Assembly: GCA_046757205.1 (NCBI GenBank)
Contig: JBHHXR010000001.1
Coordinates: 1 to 43,032, forward strand
Direction: 5' to 3'
DNA from: JBHHXR01 sp046757205
GTDB lineage: Bacteria > Pseudomonadota > Alphaproteobacteria > Rhodobacterales > Rhodobacteraceae
Length of the DNA: 43,032 nt
Numbering within the stretch: position 1 is the first letter of the stretch; each line of letters starts with the position of its first letter. Below, in pieces: positions 25,790 to 34,263 of the stretch. The position numbers and the translations under genes are program-made. The notes under the pieces were generated by a model. The model did not search any database. It saw only the letters and a program-made list of their open reading frames with translations, and was not told the origin of the DNA.

Positions 25790-28730
25790 GCAGACGCTCC
25801 CCTTCCGGATCGAGGAAATGCGGCGAGACGATTTCCACCTCGACATCCTTGCCGCGCACAGGATCGACGGCACGGACGGTCTCGCCGATGCGCTCGTGCC
25901 CACGCCGGATGAAGCCCAGACCGATAGAGTGGCCGAGCGACGGCGAGTAGGCGACCGACGACATCCAGCCCTCGTCGTTGGCGGTGACCGGTTCGCTGCC
26001 CCTGGCGACGAAATGCGCCCCGGCGGTGAGGCTTTCCTCGCGGTTCGCCGGAACGAAACCGACCAGCCGCAGCGCGTCCTCGCGGTTCATCTCCGGGCGC
26101 TCGGACAGGATGTTTCCAATACAGTCTTTCTTTTTCGAAACCATCCGGCCGAGCCCGAGATTGAGCGCCGTGGTCTGGCCGTTCAGCTCGTTGCCCGCCG
26201 CGTGGCCCTTTTCGATGCGCATGACGCCGAGCGCCTCGGTGCCGTAGGCGACGGCGTCGAATTCCTCGCCCGCCTGCATCAGCACATGCATCATGGAATT
26301 GCCGTAGCGCGTGGGAACGGCGACCTCGAAGGCCAGTTCGCCGGAGAAGGAAATGCGGAAGAGCCGCGCCGGCGTGCCGCCGCAGACGGTGACCTCGCCG
26401 CAGGCCATGAACGGGAGGGCCTGGTTGGAGATGTCGTGGGCCGGATCGATGATCTTCTGCAGCAGCGCGCGGGAATTGGGCCCGGCGACGGCGAACTGCG
26501 CCCAGCCGTCGGTGGTCGAGATGAGGTGGACATCAAGCCCCGGCCACAGGCATTGCCGGGCGAATTCCAGGTTGCGGAAGACCAGCACCGCGTTGGCGGT
26601 TGTGGTGGTCATGACGAAGTGGTTCTCCGCCAGCCGCGCGGTGGTGCCATCGTCATAGGCGATGCCGTCCTCGCGCAGCATCAGCCCGTAGCGCACCTTG
26701 CCGACAGGCAGCTTCGCGAAACCGTTGGCGTAAACCTTGTTGAGGAACTCAGCCGCGTCGCGGCCCTGGATGTCGATCTTGCCGAGCGTGGAGACGTCGC
26801 AGATGCCGACCGAGCCGCGGGTCATCGCCACCTCGCGGTCGACGCTCTGGCGCCAGGGCGTCTCGCCCGGGCGCGGGAACCACTGGGCGCGCAGCCAGGT
26901 GCCGGGCTCGACGAAGACGGCGCCGCGTTCCTCGGCCCACCGGTGGGAGGGTGTCAGCCGGGTGGGGCGGAAATCCTTGCCGCGAGAGCGGCCGGCGAAG
27001 GCGCCGATCGGCACCGGCGAATAGGGCGGCCGGAATATGGTGGTGCCGGTTTCGGGTATGGTCTTGCCGGTGATCTCCGCCATGAGGGCGAGGCCGAGCA
27101 CGTTGGCGGTCTTGCCCTGATCGGTGGCCATGCCGAGCGTGGTGTAGCGCTTCAGGTGCTCGACCGAGCGGAAACCCTCCCGGTGCGCCAGTTTCACGTC
27201 CTTTGCCGTCACGTCGTTCTGCAGATCGACCCAGGCGCGGCCCCGTGTTGCGCCCACCTGCCAGAACGGCGTGATGGCGGCGGCTTCGTCTTCGGCCTTC
27301 GGCGCGGTCCACTTCGCCGCCCTGAAACCAAGATCCTTCGCCGCCGTGCGCGCCGCTTCCCGGCCTTCAGCGAGAGCCCCGGCGAGCGTCATCGCGCCGT
27401 TTGCCGAGCCTGCGACGGTCATTCCGGGAGGCAGGGTTTCACCGGGGACGAAGGCGGCGATATCCTCGCGCCACACCGGCCGGCCGCGCAGGTGGCAGGT
27501 CAGATGCACGTTCGGGTTCCAGCCCCCGGAGACGGCGAGACAATCGGCGCCGATGCGCTGGCCGTTGGACAGGGCGATGCCGGTCAGGCCGAGGCGGCCC
27601 GTGGTTCCAACGACCGCACCGCCCATGACGATGGCGGTGCCCGGAAGGGCGGCCGGTGGCGCGATTTCACGGGTGTCGATGACGGCGGCGATTGCGACGC
27701 CCCTGGCGGCCAGGTCGGTGGCGGTCCGCCAGCCGTCGTCGTTGTTGGTGAACACGGCGACGCGCTTGCCCGGCGCCACGCCCCAGCGGTTTGCGTAGGC
27801 CCTCACGGCACCGGCAAGCATGACGCCGGGGCGGTCGTTATTGGCAAACGCGATCGGGCGTTCGGTGGCTCCGGCGCACAGGATCGCGCGTTTCGAATAG
27901 ATGCGCCACAGGACGTGCCGCGGTTTGCCGGCCGCGTCGGCCAGATGATCCGTCCGCCGCTCCAGCGCGCCGTAGATGCCGTGATCGAAGGCGCCGTGCA
28001 CCGTCGTGCGCGGCATCAGCCGGACTTGCTCCGCCGCCGCCAGTTCCGCCGCCGCCTGCGCCGCCCAGTCCGCCGCCGTGCCGCCGGTTATTCCCAGCGT
28101 CTCGGCGTTCAATCTGCCGCCCATGCGGAAATCTTCATCGGCCAGGATCACGCGGGCACCCGACCTCGCGGCCGTCAACGCCGCCGCCAGCCCGGCCGGC
28201 CCAGCACCGATGATCAGCACATCGCAATGCAGGCAGCCCTTGTCGTAGCTGTCGGGGTCGGCTGCGCCCGACAGACGGCCGAGCCCGGCGGAATTGCGGA
28301 TCATCGGCTCATAGAGTTTTTCCCAGAACGCCTTCGGCCACATGAAGGTCTTGTAGTAGAAGCCCGCCGAGAGGAACGGCGACAGAAGGTCGGTCGCCGC
28401 CATGAAATCGAAGGCCAGAGGCCCGCGGTGGTTCTGGCTGTTGGCCTCCAGCCCGTCGAACAACTCGGTGATGGTGGCGCGGGTGTTGGGTTCGCGGTGC
28501 GCGCCCGTTCGCAGTTCGACCAGCGCATTCGGTTCTTCCGATCCGGCGGTGAAGATGCCGCGCGGGCGGTGGTACTTGAACGATCGGCCGACGAGCCTTT
28601 GTCCGTTGGCCAGCAGGGCGGACGCCAGCGTGTCGCCGGGATGGCCCTGCATCGCGGTGCCGTTGAAGGTGAAATTCAGGGTCGCGGCGCGGTCGATCCG
28701 GCCGCCGGCAATGCGGTTGGTCTGGCTCAT
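25782..28730 (-). CDS. soxA: Sarcosine oxidase, alpha subunit
   Basis: The 982-aa protein has the full alpha-subunit plan. An N-terminal 2Fe-2S-like domain (about 10-100) has FKYHRPRGIFTAG. A Rossmann domain (about 168-200) has DVLIIGAGPAGLAAALTAARSG, with a second dinucleotide region after it. A C-terminal aminomethyltransferase-like half has RVELARGEWF-type elements, here GPNSRALLQKIIDP and LAFEVAVPTRYG. The complex oxidises sarcosine to glycine and passes the methylene group to tetrahydrofolate, releasing H2O2. ATG 28730 overlaps the soxD stop (ATGA); the frame stays open upstream only as a shadow of soxD. Order soxB-D-A-G is standard. Confidence 0.95.
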   Translation of the reverse strand: MSQTNRIAGGRIDRAATLNFTFNGTAMQGHPGDTLASALLANGQRLVGRSFKYHRPRGIFTAGSEEPNALVELRTGAHREPNTRATITELFDGLEANSQNHRGPLAFDFMAATDLLSPFLSAGFYYKTFMWPKAFWEKLYEPMIRNSAGLGRLSGAADPDSYDKGCLHCDVLIIGAGPAGLAAALTAARSGARVILADEDFRMGGRLNAETLGITGGTAADWAAQAAAELAAAEQVRLMPRTTVHGAFDHGIYGALERRTDHLADAAGKPRHVLWRIYSKRAILCAGATERPIAFANNDRPGVMLAGAVRAYANRWGVAPGKRVAVFTNNDDGWRTATDLAARGVAIAAVIDTREIAPPAALPGTAIVMGGAVVGTTGRLGLTGIALSNGQRIGADCLAVSGGWNPNVHLTCHLRGRPVWREDIAAFVPGETLPPGMTVAGSANGAMTLAGALAEGREAARTAAKDLGFRAAKWTAPKAEDEAAAITPFWQVGATRGRAWVDLQNDVTAKDVKLAHREGFRSVEHLKRYTTLGMATDQGKTANVLGLALMAEITGKTIPETGTTIFRPPYSPVPIGAFAGRSRGKDFRPTRLTPSHRWAEERGAVFVEPGTWLRAQWFPRPGETPWRQSVDREVAMTRGSVGICDVSTLGKIDIQGRDAAEFLNKVYANGFAKLPVGKVRYGLMLREDGIAYDDGTTARLAENHFVMTTTTANAVLVFRNLEFARQCLWPGLDVHLISTTDGWAQFAVAGPNSRALLQKIIDPAHDISNQALPFMACGEVTVCGGTPARLFRISFSGELAFEVAVPTRYGNSMMHVLMQAGEEFDAVAYGTEALGVMRIEKGHAAGNELNGQTTALNLGLGRMVSKKKDCIGNILSERPEMNREDALRLVGFVPANREESLTAGAHFVARGSEPVTANDEGWMSSVAYSPSLGHSIGLGFIRRGHERIGETVRAVDPVRGKDVEVEIVSPHFLDPEGERLRG

Positions 28731-29014
28731 CGGTCGCGCCCCCGGCGAAGCGCCACGTCCCGCGCCAGTTCCACCCGGGTGATCTCGTGGGTCAGCGTGT
28801 TGCGGGTGACCACCAGCCACGACCGGTCGCCCTGCTCGTGATACCACAATTCGCGGTGCGGGCCTGCCGGGTTGTCGCGCAAATAGAGGTATTCGTAGTA
28901 CTTCTCCGCCGCGTTTTCGTCCTGCCAGTCGGGGCGGTCGATGAGCGAGGCGTCGCCCAGACAGACGAATTCGGCGGCATCGCGCGGCCCGAGGAGGGGG
29001 TGGTCGATGATCAT
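28727..29014 (-). CDS. soxD: Sarcosine oxidase, delta subunit, without the usual zinc cysteines
   Basis: The 95-aa protein matches SoxD in length, position and the segments EFVCLGDASLIDRPDW, YEYLYLRDNPAGPHRELWYH and TRNTLTHEI. In characterised delta subunits an N-terminal CPxCG-type pair plus a later His and Cys bind zinc. Here the N-terminus reads IDHPLLGPRD and the later site reads HEQGDRSW, so those cysteines are absent. One Cys remains at residue 18. The protein is probably still a structural subunit. Its stop overlaps the soxA start by four bases. A 125-bp gap with a hairpin separates it from soxB. Confidence 0.9.
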   Translation of the reverse strand: MIIDHPLLGPRDAAEFVCLGDASLIDRPDWQDENAAEKYYEYLYLRDNPAGPHRELWYHEQGDRSWLVVTRNTLTHEITRVELARDVALRRGRDR

Positions 29015-29078
29015 GACCGGCCGTCCTTTCCCGCACGGCCCCGGACCCGATCCGGCGCCCCTTGCCGAAACCCGAGGG

Positions 29079-29100
29079 GTCCCGGCGCGGCGGCCGGGAC
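29079..29100 (-). other. Intercistronic hairpin between soxB and soxD
   Basis: An 8-bp perfect stem, GTCCCGGC / GCCGGGAC, with a six-base loop lies in the 125-bp space between soxB and soxD. In the transcript it could protect or pause the upstream soxB message, giving unequal subunit dosage. No T-run follows, so it is not a convincing terminator. Confidence 0.4.
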
Positions 29101-29139
29101 GGTATCAAAATGGGCCGTCGCACGCTTCATTACGCCACC

Positions 29140-30390
29140 TCAGTGCAGGTTCGGCTGGGCGCCGACGCCCTTTTCGTCGATCATCGCGCCGCGCCGGTAG
29201 CGGTCGAGGCGAAACTCGGTGGCGGTCGGGTGCGGCTCGTCCTTGGCCAGCAGATGCGCGTAGCAGTAACCCGAGGCCGGCGTCGCCTTGAAGCCGCCGT
29301 AGCACCAGCCGCCGTTGAAATAGAGCCCGTCGACATGGGTCCTGTCGATAAACGGCGAGCCGTCCATCGACATGTCCACCACCCCGCCCCACATGCGCAG
29401 CAGCCGGGCGCGGCCGATCATCGGCATGATCGCCATGCCGCCCTCGCAGACGTCCTCGACCACCGGCAGATTTCCGCGCTGCGCATAGGTGTTGTAGCCG
29501 TCGATGTCGCCGCCGAACACCAGCCCGCCCTTGTCGGACTGGGAGACGTAGAAATGCCCGGCGCCGAACGTGATGACGCCGGGGATGACCGGCTTCAGCC
29601 CCTCGGTGACGAAAGCCTGCAGCACGTGGCTTTCGATCGGCAGTCGCATGCCGGCCTTCGCCATCACCCGTCCCGACGAGCCGGCGACGCACACCGCCAC
29701 CTTCTTCGCGGCGATATTTCCGCGCGAGGTTTCCACCCCCTTGCAGACGCCGTTTTCGATCCGGAACCCGGTGACTTCGCAGTTCTGGATGATGTCCACG
29801 CCGCGGCTGTCCGCCCCTCTGGCGTAGCCCCAGGCGACGGCGTCGTGGCGCACGGTGCCGCCGCGCTTCTGCAACAGTCCGCCCCTGATCGGGAAGCGGG
29901 CGTTGTCGAAATCGAGAAACGGGCACATCCGCCGGAGCGCGTCCCGGTCGAGCAGTTCCGCGCCGGCCCCGGCGAACCGCATGGCGTTGCCGCGCCGGGC
30001 GAAGGCGTCGCGCTGCGGGTCGGAATGGTACAGGTTGAGGATGCCGCGCTGGCTGACCATGGCGTTGTAGTTGAAATCCTGCTCCAGCCCCTCCCACAGC
30101 TTCATGGAGAATTCGTAGAACGGCTCGTTGCCCGGCAGCATGTAGTTGGAGCGGATGATCGCGGTGTTGCGCCCGACATTGCCCGAGCCGAGCCAGCCCT
30201 TTTCCAGCACCGCCACGTTGGTGACGCCGAACTCCTTCGCCAGGTAATAGGCAGTGGCCAGGCCGTGCCCGCCCGCGCCGACGATGACGATATCGTAGGC
30301 CGGTTTCGGCTCGGGTTCGCGCCAGACCACCTGCCAGCCCTTGTTGCCGGTCAGCCCCTCGCGGAGAATTTTCCAGGCGGAGTAGTGCAT
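29140..30390 (-). CDS. soxB: Sarcosine oxidase, beta subunit
   Basis: The 416-aa flavoprotein is the catalytic subunit that dehydrogenates sarcosine. It has a DAO-type FAD domain (YDIVIVGAGGHGLATAYYL, residues 32-50), EKGWLGSGNVGRNTAIIRSN and IMPMIGRARLLRMWGG, then the C-terminal FNGGWCYGGFKATPASG. His182 in GGTVRHDAVAWGYAR corresponds by context to the histidine that carries covalent FMN in the family (inferred by motif). ATG 30390 has AGGGG upstream on the minus strand. It is first in soxBDAG and diverges from a GlxA-type regulator gene. Confidence 0.95.
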   Translation of the reverse strand: MHYSAWKILREGLTGNKGWQVVWREPEPKPAYDIVIVGAGGHGLATAYYLAKEFGVTNVAVLEKGWLGSGNVGRNTAIIRSNYMLPGNEPFYEFSMKLWEGLEQDFNYNAMVSQRGILNLYHSDPQRDAFARRGNAMRFAGAGAELLDRDALRRMCPFLDFDNARFPIRGGLLQKRGGTVRHDAVAWGYARGADSRGVDIIQNCEVTGFRIENGVCKGVETSRGNIAAKKVAVCVAGSSGRVMAKAGMRLPIESHVLQAFVTEGLKPVIPGVITFGAGHFYVSQSDKGGLVFGGDIDGYNTYAQRGNLPVVEDVCEGGMAIMPMIGRARLLRMWGGVVDMSMDGSPFIDRTHVDGLYFNGGWCYGGFKATPASGYCYAHLLAKDEPHPTATEFRLDRYRRGAMIDEKGVGAQPNLH

Positions 30391-30492
30391 TTCCGGAACC
30401 CCTCGGAAGACGGCAAATGATCGTCACCAAATCCATGATTGCACTTTCACCAAACAGACGCATACATTTCCCCGGTGGACAGGGTGTGGAAA
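30391..30492. promoter_or_regulatory. Divergent soxB / regulator intergenic region
   Basis: These 102 bp must contain the promoters of soxBDAG and of the regulator gene. An inverted repeat TTCCG-N8-CGGAA (30391-30408), which includes the palindrome TTCCGGAA, lies directly in front of soxB and overlaps its ribosome-binding site. The centre (30425-30470) is less GC-rich. No confident -35/-10 boxes were found. Confidence 0.45.
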
Positions 30493-31437
30493 ATGTCCGG
30501 CCCGTTCCGGGTCGGGATTCTGTTGATCGACGGGTTTGCCCTGATGTCCTACGCATCGGTGGCGGAACCGCTGCGGGCGGCCAATCTGCTTGCCGGACAG
30601 GAACTCTACGACGTGCGCAACATCGCGGCGCGGGGCGCGCGCGCGGTCAGTTCGGGGGGCGCCGTCGTCGAGGCAACGGCGGAAATCGGCGGCGACGGAG
30701 AGTACGACCTCGTGCTGGTCCTGGCCGGCGGCGACCCGTCGTCATTCACCGGCGAGAGGGTGTTCAACTGGCTGCGGCGGCTGGCGCGCATGGGGGTTGC
30801 GCTCGGCGGCGTGTCCGGCGGGCCGGTGGTGCTTGCGAAGGCCGGCCTGCTGCGCGGGCGGCGCATGACGGTTCACTGGGAACACGCCGCGGCGCTGCTC
30901 GAAACCGTCCCCGGTCTGCGGCTTGAAAGGAGCCTCTATGTCATTGACGGAAAACGGATAACCTGTGCCGGCGGGGTGGCCCCGATGGACCTGATGCACG
31001 CGATCATCGAGACGCATCACGGGCCGGCGTTCGCGCGGCAGGTCAGTGACTGGTTCCTCCATACCGACATCCGGCCGGCGGCCGGGCAACAGCGCGCCGG
31101 GCTGGTCGAGCGGGTGGGCTCCAACGACCGCGCTATTCTCGATACGGTGGAGGCGATGGAAAGCCACGTCGCCGATCCGCTGACGCTGGCGCAACTGGCG
31201 CGCGCGGCGGCGGTCAGCCCGCGCCAGCTCAACCGGGCGTTTCGCGAGAAACTCGGGCGGACGACGATGAAATACTACCGCGACATCCGTCTGGAAGCGG
31301 CGCGGCGGCTGATCCGGAACTCGGCGCTGCCGATGACCGAGATCGCGCTGGCGACCGGTTTTGCCAGTTCTTCGCATCTGTCGAAATCCTACCGCCAACG
31401 GTATGGGCAACCGCCGTCGGCGCTGCGAAGCGGGTGA
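30493..31437 (+). CDS. GlxA-family AraC-type regulator with DJ-1/PfpI-like domain
   Basis: The 314-aa protein has an N-terminal DJ-1/PfpI-like domain (RVGILLIDGFALMSYASV, EPLRAANLLAG, VLAGGDPSSF). A C-terminal AraC HTH pair (about 215-312) contains LAQLARAAAVSPRQLNRAFR and MTEIALATGFASSSHLSKSY. The nucleophile region reads GGVSGGPVVLA, with no Cys, as in many GlxA-type ligand sensors. ATG 30493 is chosen because the domain begins seven residues later; GTG 30475 is possible. Its place divergent to soxBDAG resembles GbdR and SouR, related regulators of glycine-betaine and sarcosine catabolism in Pseudomonas. That it activates sox here is inference. Confidence 0.88.
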   Translation: MSGPFRVGILLIDGFALMSYASVAEPLRAANLLAGQELYDVRNIAARGARAVSSGGAVVEATAEIGGDGEYDLVLVLAGGDPSSFTGERVFNWLRRLARMGVALGGVSGGPVVLAKAGLLRGRRMTVHWEHAAALLETVPGLRLERSLYVIDGKRITCAGGVAPMDLMHAIIETHHGPAFARQVSDWFLHTDIRPAAGQQRAGLVERVGSNDRAILDTVEAMESHVADPLTLAQLARAAAVSPRQLNRAFREKLGRTTMKYYRDIRLEAARRLIRNSALPMTEIALATGFASSSHLSKSYRQRYGQPPSALRSG

Positions 31438-31479
31438 CGCGTGCGGGCCGGCCGCCGCCCCGTCGGCGGCTTCTGCCGG

Positions 31480-32262
31480 TCAGATGACCCGGCCCGCGTG
31501 CGCCGCCGCCAGCCGGGCGGCGATCACGTCATAATCCGACGGCGCGAATTTCCTGAAACCGGTTATGCCCAAGGGGCCCGCAATCGCCGGATCGAGGTTG
31601 TTGACGACCTCTTCGACGGCACCCTGCAACCCGGCGAAACCGGTTCCCGCGGCGGCGATCAGCGGCAGGCCGGGGACGGGTGCGCTGAGCGCCACCTGGC
31701 GCAGCGCCCGTGCTTCGGGCTGATGGGTCAATGCGATGCGCCAGGTCACGTAGTCGATGGCGGCTATGTCGGCCCCGCCGGTGGCAACCAGGCGGATCGA
31801 GTTGGCGTGGCTCCCGCTGGGCAGGCTTTGCGAAAAGCACGCCTCGCCGTTGCCGATCGCCGCGGCCTCGTGGGCCATGGAAGCGTAGCCGGACTGCGAA
31901 CTGAGCGAGTTGTAGGCGAAACGGGCCTGCTGGAAATCGGCCAGCGTTTCGCGCCGGTCATCGGCGCGGGCGACGATGACGCTGCGGTATTCGCCGGGGG
32001 CGCAGCCGGGAACACCGTAATCCGGCGTTCCGATCAGGGCGACGCGGTCGCGCAGGACGCTGACATAGGGCAGGCCGCAGGTCTGGCCGAGCGCGAGCGC
32101 GGGGGATTTCCAGGCGCGCTCCGGCTCTATCGAGCGGTCCAGTCGATCCGGCGCGGCCCTGCCCGCCAGCCGCAACGCGTCGCGCAGAACGGACCAGAGG
32201 GCATCGGTCGCGTGCCGCAGTTGCGGCCAGTCGTACATCGGCAGGATGGCGATGGCATTCAA
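31480..32262 (-). CDS. PhnD-like substrate-binding-fold protein without signal peptide
   Basis: The 260-aa protein has the PhnD/periplasmic-phosphonate-binding-like fold: AILPMYDWPQLRHATDALW, LGQTCGLPYV, DFQQARFAYNSLSSQSGYAS, SGSHANSIRLVATGGADIAAID and PLGITGFRKF. There is no signal peptide, and no ABC permease or ATPase gene lies nearby, so a cytosolic ligand-binding role is likely. TTG 32262 is chosen because it overlaps the desaturase stop (TTGA) and gives the family's usual N-terminus; ATG 32238 would cut into the first strand. Translation is probably coupled to the desaturase. The ligand is unknown. Confidence 0.78.
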   Translation of the reverse strand: MNAIAILPMYDWPQLRHATDALWSVLRDALRLAGRAAPDRLDRSIEPERAWKSPALALGQTCGLPYVSVLRDRVALIGTPDYGVPGCAPGEYRSVIVARADDRRETLADFQQARFAYNSLSSQSGYASMAHEAAAIGNGEACFSQSLPSGSHANSIRLVATGGADIAAIDYVTWRIALTHQPEARALRQVALSAPVPGLPLIAAAGTGFAGLQGAVEEVVNNLDPAIAGPLGITGFRKFAPSDYDVIAARLAAAHAGRVI

Positions 32263-33242
32263 AGCGCCGCGCGTTCTTCGTCTTTTCCGGTGGCTTCCCG
32301 GATACCATGGGCCACGCGGCCGCGCCACAGCGGGTGCGGAACCGGGTCCTTGGCGGCAAGGAAATACTGTTTGAAGACGTCATAATACGAGCGGTAGCGG
32401 TAGCCGCCGTTGCGGCGCAGGAACTCCTCGCGGCGGCGGCGGTATTCGGCGGGCAGGCGATACCACGGTGTGTTCGGATGTGCGTGATGTACGGCATGGA
32501 AGTTATTGTTCAGAAATAGAAAAGCGAAAATTCCTCGATCCTCGATCACGACGCTTCTGGCGGCCGCACGCTGATGCGCCCGGTGCTCCAGGAAGGTGCG
32601 GATCTTGACGATGGAAAGCCCGCCATAGGCGGCGGCGAAATAGGCGCCGGGCGGGATCGTGGCGATGGTGGAAAGCCACCAGATTACCGGCAACAGGCCG
32701 GCGAGGTGCAGCAAGTAGTCGCGCAGGATGGCGCGATCGCCGCGGACCACACGGCGTATATCGTCCCTGTACATGATCATCAGCGACAGCGCCGGGCCGA
32801 TCAGCATGCGGCCTAGGAGCGTGTTGTTGAAACGCAGGACAAGGCGGCTGGCCGGCGACAGGCGCTCCCATTTTTCGGGGTCAAGGTAGTTGCTCTCGGG
32901 GTCGTCATGGGGATCGGTCAAGGTCGGGTCGTGGTGATGCGCGAGGTGCAGCGTCCGGAATCGCCCCAGCGGAATGTAGAGGCCGACGGCGGGGAATACG
33001 ATCAGGTCGCTAAGCGTCTGATTCCCAAAAGGATGTCCGTGGACCACCTCGTGCTGCAGGGACGAATGCAGCGCGATGGCGGCGGCAAGCGCGACCGCCG
33101 CCGGTACGGTGCCGGCACCGGCAGGCCAGACCGAAGCCGCGGCCCAGACGGCATAGCACAGGGCGGCAACGAGGAGTGTCGGCCACTCCAGCCGGTGCGG
33201 CGCGCGGGCGGTAACGGAATGTGTCTTTTCCGACAGGGACAT
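32259..33242 (-). CDS. Membrane fatty-acid desaturase
   Basis: The 327-aa membrane protein has the three His boxes of di-iron acyl desaturases: HEVVHGH, HLAHHHD and HAVHH, with hydrophobic segments between them. The family introduces double bonds, or hydroxylates, acyl chains at the membrane with oxygen and an electron donor. ATG 33242 has GAGTCC just upstream on the minus strand, a weak site. It is coupled to the PhnD-like gene by TTGA. The divergent XRE-type regulator and the phased repeats in the gap suggest possible control from there. Substrate and double-bond position cannot be deduced; proximity to soxBDAG may be incidental. Confidence 0.88.
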   Translation of the reverse strand: MSLSEKTHSVTARAPHRLEWPTLLVAALCYAVWAAASVWPAGAGTVPAAVALAAAIALHSSLQHEVVHGHPFGNQTLSDLIVFPAVGLYIPLGRFRTLHLAHHHDPTLTDPHDDPESNYLDPEKWERLSPASRLVLRFNNTLLGRMLIGPALSLMIMYRDDIRRVVRGDRAILRDYLLHLAGLLPVIWWLSTIATIPPGAYFAAAYGGLSIVKIRTFLEHRAHQRAAARSVVIEDRGIFAFLFLNNNFHAVHHAHPNTPWYRLPAEYRRRREEFLRRNGGYRYRSYYDVFKQYFLAAKDPVPHPLWRGRVAHGIREATGKDEERAAL

Positions 33243-33303
33243 AGGGACTCTTCATGCTCGCTGATCACGGAAACGTTATCGACCCGGGCGGGTCAGGACA
33301 ATA

Positions 33304-33361
33304 TAGTGAATCTGTAGTCAATCTTGGAAATTGTAGTGGAAAATTTCGTTTCGTAGTGAAT
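33304..33361 (+). promoter_or_regulatory. Four phased TAGTGAAT-like boxes before the XRE gene
   Basis: TAGTGAAT (33304), TAGTCAAT (33315), TAGTGGAA (33334) and TAGTGAAT (33354) stand in the same orientation at steps of 11, 19 and 20 bases, close to one and two helical turns. Three are preceded by G. The stretch is AT-rich against a GC-rich background and lies between the desaturase and the XRE-type gene. A binding site for the XRE regulator, covering its own and the desaturase promoter, is the simplest reading (inference). Confidence 0.45.
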
Positions 33362-33408
33362 ATCCTGCTACCTGCGTGCAACCACTGCAACGGAAACGGC
33401 ACGGATTC

Positions 33409-34257
33409 ATGGACAAACGGGAAATTGCAAAGGCGTTTCGCGGCCGGTTGCGGCGGTTGCTGGAGCAGGAGGAGAACGGGACGGCGCAGTTTCTGCGCGA
33501 CACCGGGCTGGACCGTTCGGCGCTGGGGCAGTTTCTCGACGAGACGCGCGACCGGCTTCCGCGGGCCGAGACGCTGCACCGGATCGCGGCGGCGCGCGGG
33601 GTGTCGGTGGACTGGCTGCTGAACCTGTCGAACGCGCCGGAGGGCCGCCAGCAGGTGACGCCGAGCGTGCAGATAGAGCGTGCGGTTTATCCCGGCGGCG
33701 GCACACCGCTCGATGCCTGGCGTGAAGCGGCGGCGGGCTACAAGCTGCGCTATGTACCGTCGCTTCTGCCCGACATGCTGGGGCTGGCTGACCTGTCGGA
33801 GCCGGAGGCCCGCGCGGAGGCGGAGGCGGCGGCGCGCGGCGCGGCGTCGGAGAACGTGCTGGAAGGCGCGCATCTGGGTGACACGGATATCGAGATCGCC
33901 ATGCCGGTGCAGCGTCTGCAGGACCTGGCGGAGGGCACCGGCTTCTTCCGGCAACTGGGTCCGGATCTGCGGCGGCGCCAGCTTCGGCACATGGCGGCGA
34001 CCTGCGAGGAAACCTACCCGGCGCTGCGGCTGCATCTCTATGACGGCACCGAGGCCTATGCCGCGCCGTTCACGGTGTTCGGGCGGGTGCGGGCGGCAGT
34101 CTATCTGGGCGAGGCCTACATGGTGGTGACCTCGAGCGAGCAGGTGCGGGCGCTGGCGCGGATATTCGACAACCTGGTGCGCCAGGCGGTGGTCGGGCCG
34201 GACCTGGTGCACGAATGGCTGTCGGAACGGGCGCGGGAGGTTGCGCCGGGGCGCTGA
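33409..34257 (+). CDS. XRE-type helix-turn-helix regulator
   Basis: The 282-aa protein begins with an XRE-like HTH (about 8-65): AFRGRLRRLLEQEENGTAQF, GLDRSALGQFLDE and HRIAAARGVSVDWLLNLS. The remainder, including AWREAAAGYKLRYVPSLLPD and LYDGTEAYAAPFTVFGRVRA, looks like a ligand-sensing domain that I do not recognise. ATG 33409 is chosen because the HTH starts soon after it. The last 143 coding bases belong to a 149-bp segment repeated perfectly at 34992-35140, so the gene is intact while a second copy of its end lies downstream. The hairpin at 35156 probably was its original terminator, now about 900 bp away. Confidence 0.82.
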   Translation: MDKREIAKAFRGRLRRLLEQEENGTAQFLRDTGLDRSALGQFLDETRDRLPRAETLHRIAAARGVSVDWLLNLSNAPEGRQQVTPSVQIERAVYPGGGTPLDAWREAAAGYKLRYVPSLLPDMLGLADLSEPEARAEAEAAARGAASENVLEGAHLGDTDIEIAMPVQRLQDLAEGTGFFRQLGPDLRRRQLRHMAATCEETYPALRLHLYDGTEAYAAPFTVFGRVRAAVYLGEAYMVVTSSEQVRALARIFDNLVRQAVVGPDLVHEWLSERAREVAPGR

Positions 34258-34263
34258 GGGTAC
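34115..34263 (+). repeat. 149-bp perfect direct repeat, left copy (3' end of the XRE gene)
   Basis: The segment from CCTACATGGTGG to GAGGGTAC covers the last 143 bases of the XRE-type gene plus six bases after its stop. It is identical by eye to 34992-35140. The flanking bases differ at once on both sides. Confidence 0.93.

Noticed and set aside
25818..28841. 1007-codon plus-strand open frame opposite soxA
   Set aside because: Low-complexity shadow translation; soxA on the other strand is unmistakable.
29062..30420. Plus-strand open frame opposite soxB
   Set aside because: Composition is shadow-like and it covers the whole soxB coding region with no recognisable domain.
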